39,532 bases of DNA from NCBI GenBank assembly GCA_017439085.1, contig JAFRTU010000021.1, positions 1 through 39,532 on the forward strand. The letters are read 5' to 3'. Of the stretch, positions 39,424-39,532 are shown one piece after another. The DNA is from Clostridia bacterium. GTDB lineage: Bacteria > Bacillota > Clostridia > Christensenellales > Christensenellaceae. Each line of letters starts with the position of its first letter. Positions within the stretch are counted from its first letter, which is position 1. The translations under genes were made by a program, and so were the position numbers. The notes under the pieces were generated by a model. That model was not told the origin of the DNA. It saw only the letters and a list, made by a program, of their open reading frames with translations, and ran no database searches.

Positions 39424-39532
39424 ATGGCTAAAATGAGAATATCACCGGAATTGAAAAAACTGATCGAAAAATACCGCTGCGTAAAAGATACGGAAGGAAT
39501 GTCTCCTGCTAAGGTATATAAGCTGGTGGGAG
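39424..39532 (+). CDS. aph(3')-IIIa: Aminoglycoside 3'-phosphotransferase APH(3')-IIIa, 5' end only
   Basis: Kinase giving kanamycin/neomycin resistance. The 36 codons present read MAKMRISPELKKLIEKYRC and continue to SPAKVYKLVG, the known APH(3')-IIIa start (full length 264). GAGGAAGG ribosome site precedes the ATG at 39424. The window ends inside the gene, so integrity of the rest is unknown. Confidence 0.95.
   Translation, partial: MAKMRISPELKKLIEKYRCVKDTEGMSPAKVYKLVG

Overview
This window looks like chromosomal DNA of an anaerobic Gram-positive bacterium of the class Clostridia. Eubacteriales, possibly Family XIII/Lachnospiraceae-like, is an inference from gene content, AGGAGG-type ribosome binding sites and AGA/AGG-rich codon use; no rRNA is present to settle it. 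Four regions can be told apart. Region 1 (1-15000) is ordinary core DNA. It holds murA (cut by the window start), a DUF951 gene, signal peptidase I, a metallophosphoesterase, a divergent acetate-kinase-like protein, an aldose 1-epimerase-like protein, an aldo/keto reductase, a HAD phosphatase, a short-form alaS, mscL with a zinc ribbon, an aspartate-type aminotransferase, an alaR/alaT-like regulator-aminotransferase pair, trmL, and the glycolytic pair pgk-tpiA.

Region 2 (about 15050-20735) is an AT-richer accessory operon between tpiA and lpd. It encodes two paralogous Sec-exported proteins of identical predicted length (138 aa), a lipoprotein between them, an 843-aa FtsX-type ABC permease, its LolD/MacB-type ATPase, and an AraC-HTH/GyrI-like regulator. 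I recognise the transporter and regulator families but not the secreted proteins. It is the best candidate here for an undescribed system. The second paralogue seems to have ACG where its ATG should be.

Region 3 (20749-29510) is core DNA again: divergent lpd and E2-E1 genes of a 2-oxoacid (probably pyruvate or acetoin) dehydrogenase complex, with two lipoyl domains in E2 and E1 alpha and beta fused in one chain, then rmuC and an RlmD/RlmCD-type 23S rRNA methyltransferase.

Region 4 (about 29540 to the window end) is a mobile, mosaic region. It has a left edge with two 22-bp direct repeats and a helicase/restriction-type remnant. Next come phage pieces (VRR-NUC nuclease, truncated SNF2-like helicase joined to a DUF1492 piece, HNH endonuclease, P27 small terminase). 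A cluster of three large-serine-recombinase-type genes follows: the first is a C-terminal fragment, the second is split by a 1.05-kb phage tail segment that reads as a circularly permuted insertion, and the third is intact. After a DUF1413 gene with a striking palindromic operator comes an aminoglycoside/streptothricin resistance cluster: nucleotidyltransferase, methyltransferase, ant(6)-Ia (aadE), sat4 and the first 109 bases of aph(3')-IIIa. Thus a resistance block best known from enterococci, staphylococci and Campylobacter sits beside worn phage and recombinase DNA in a clostridial chromosome.
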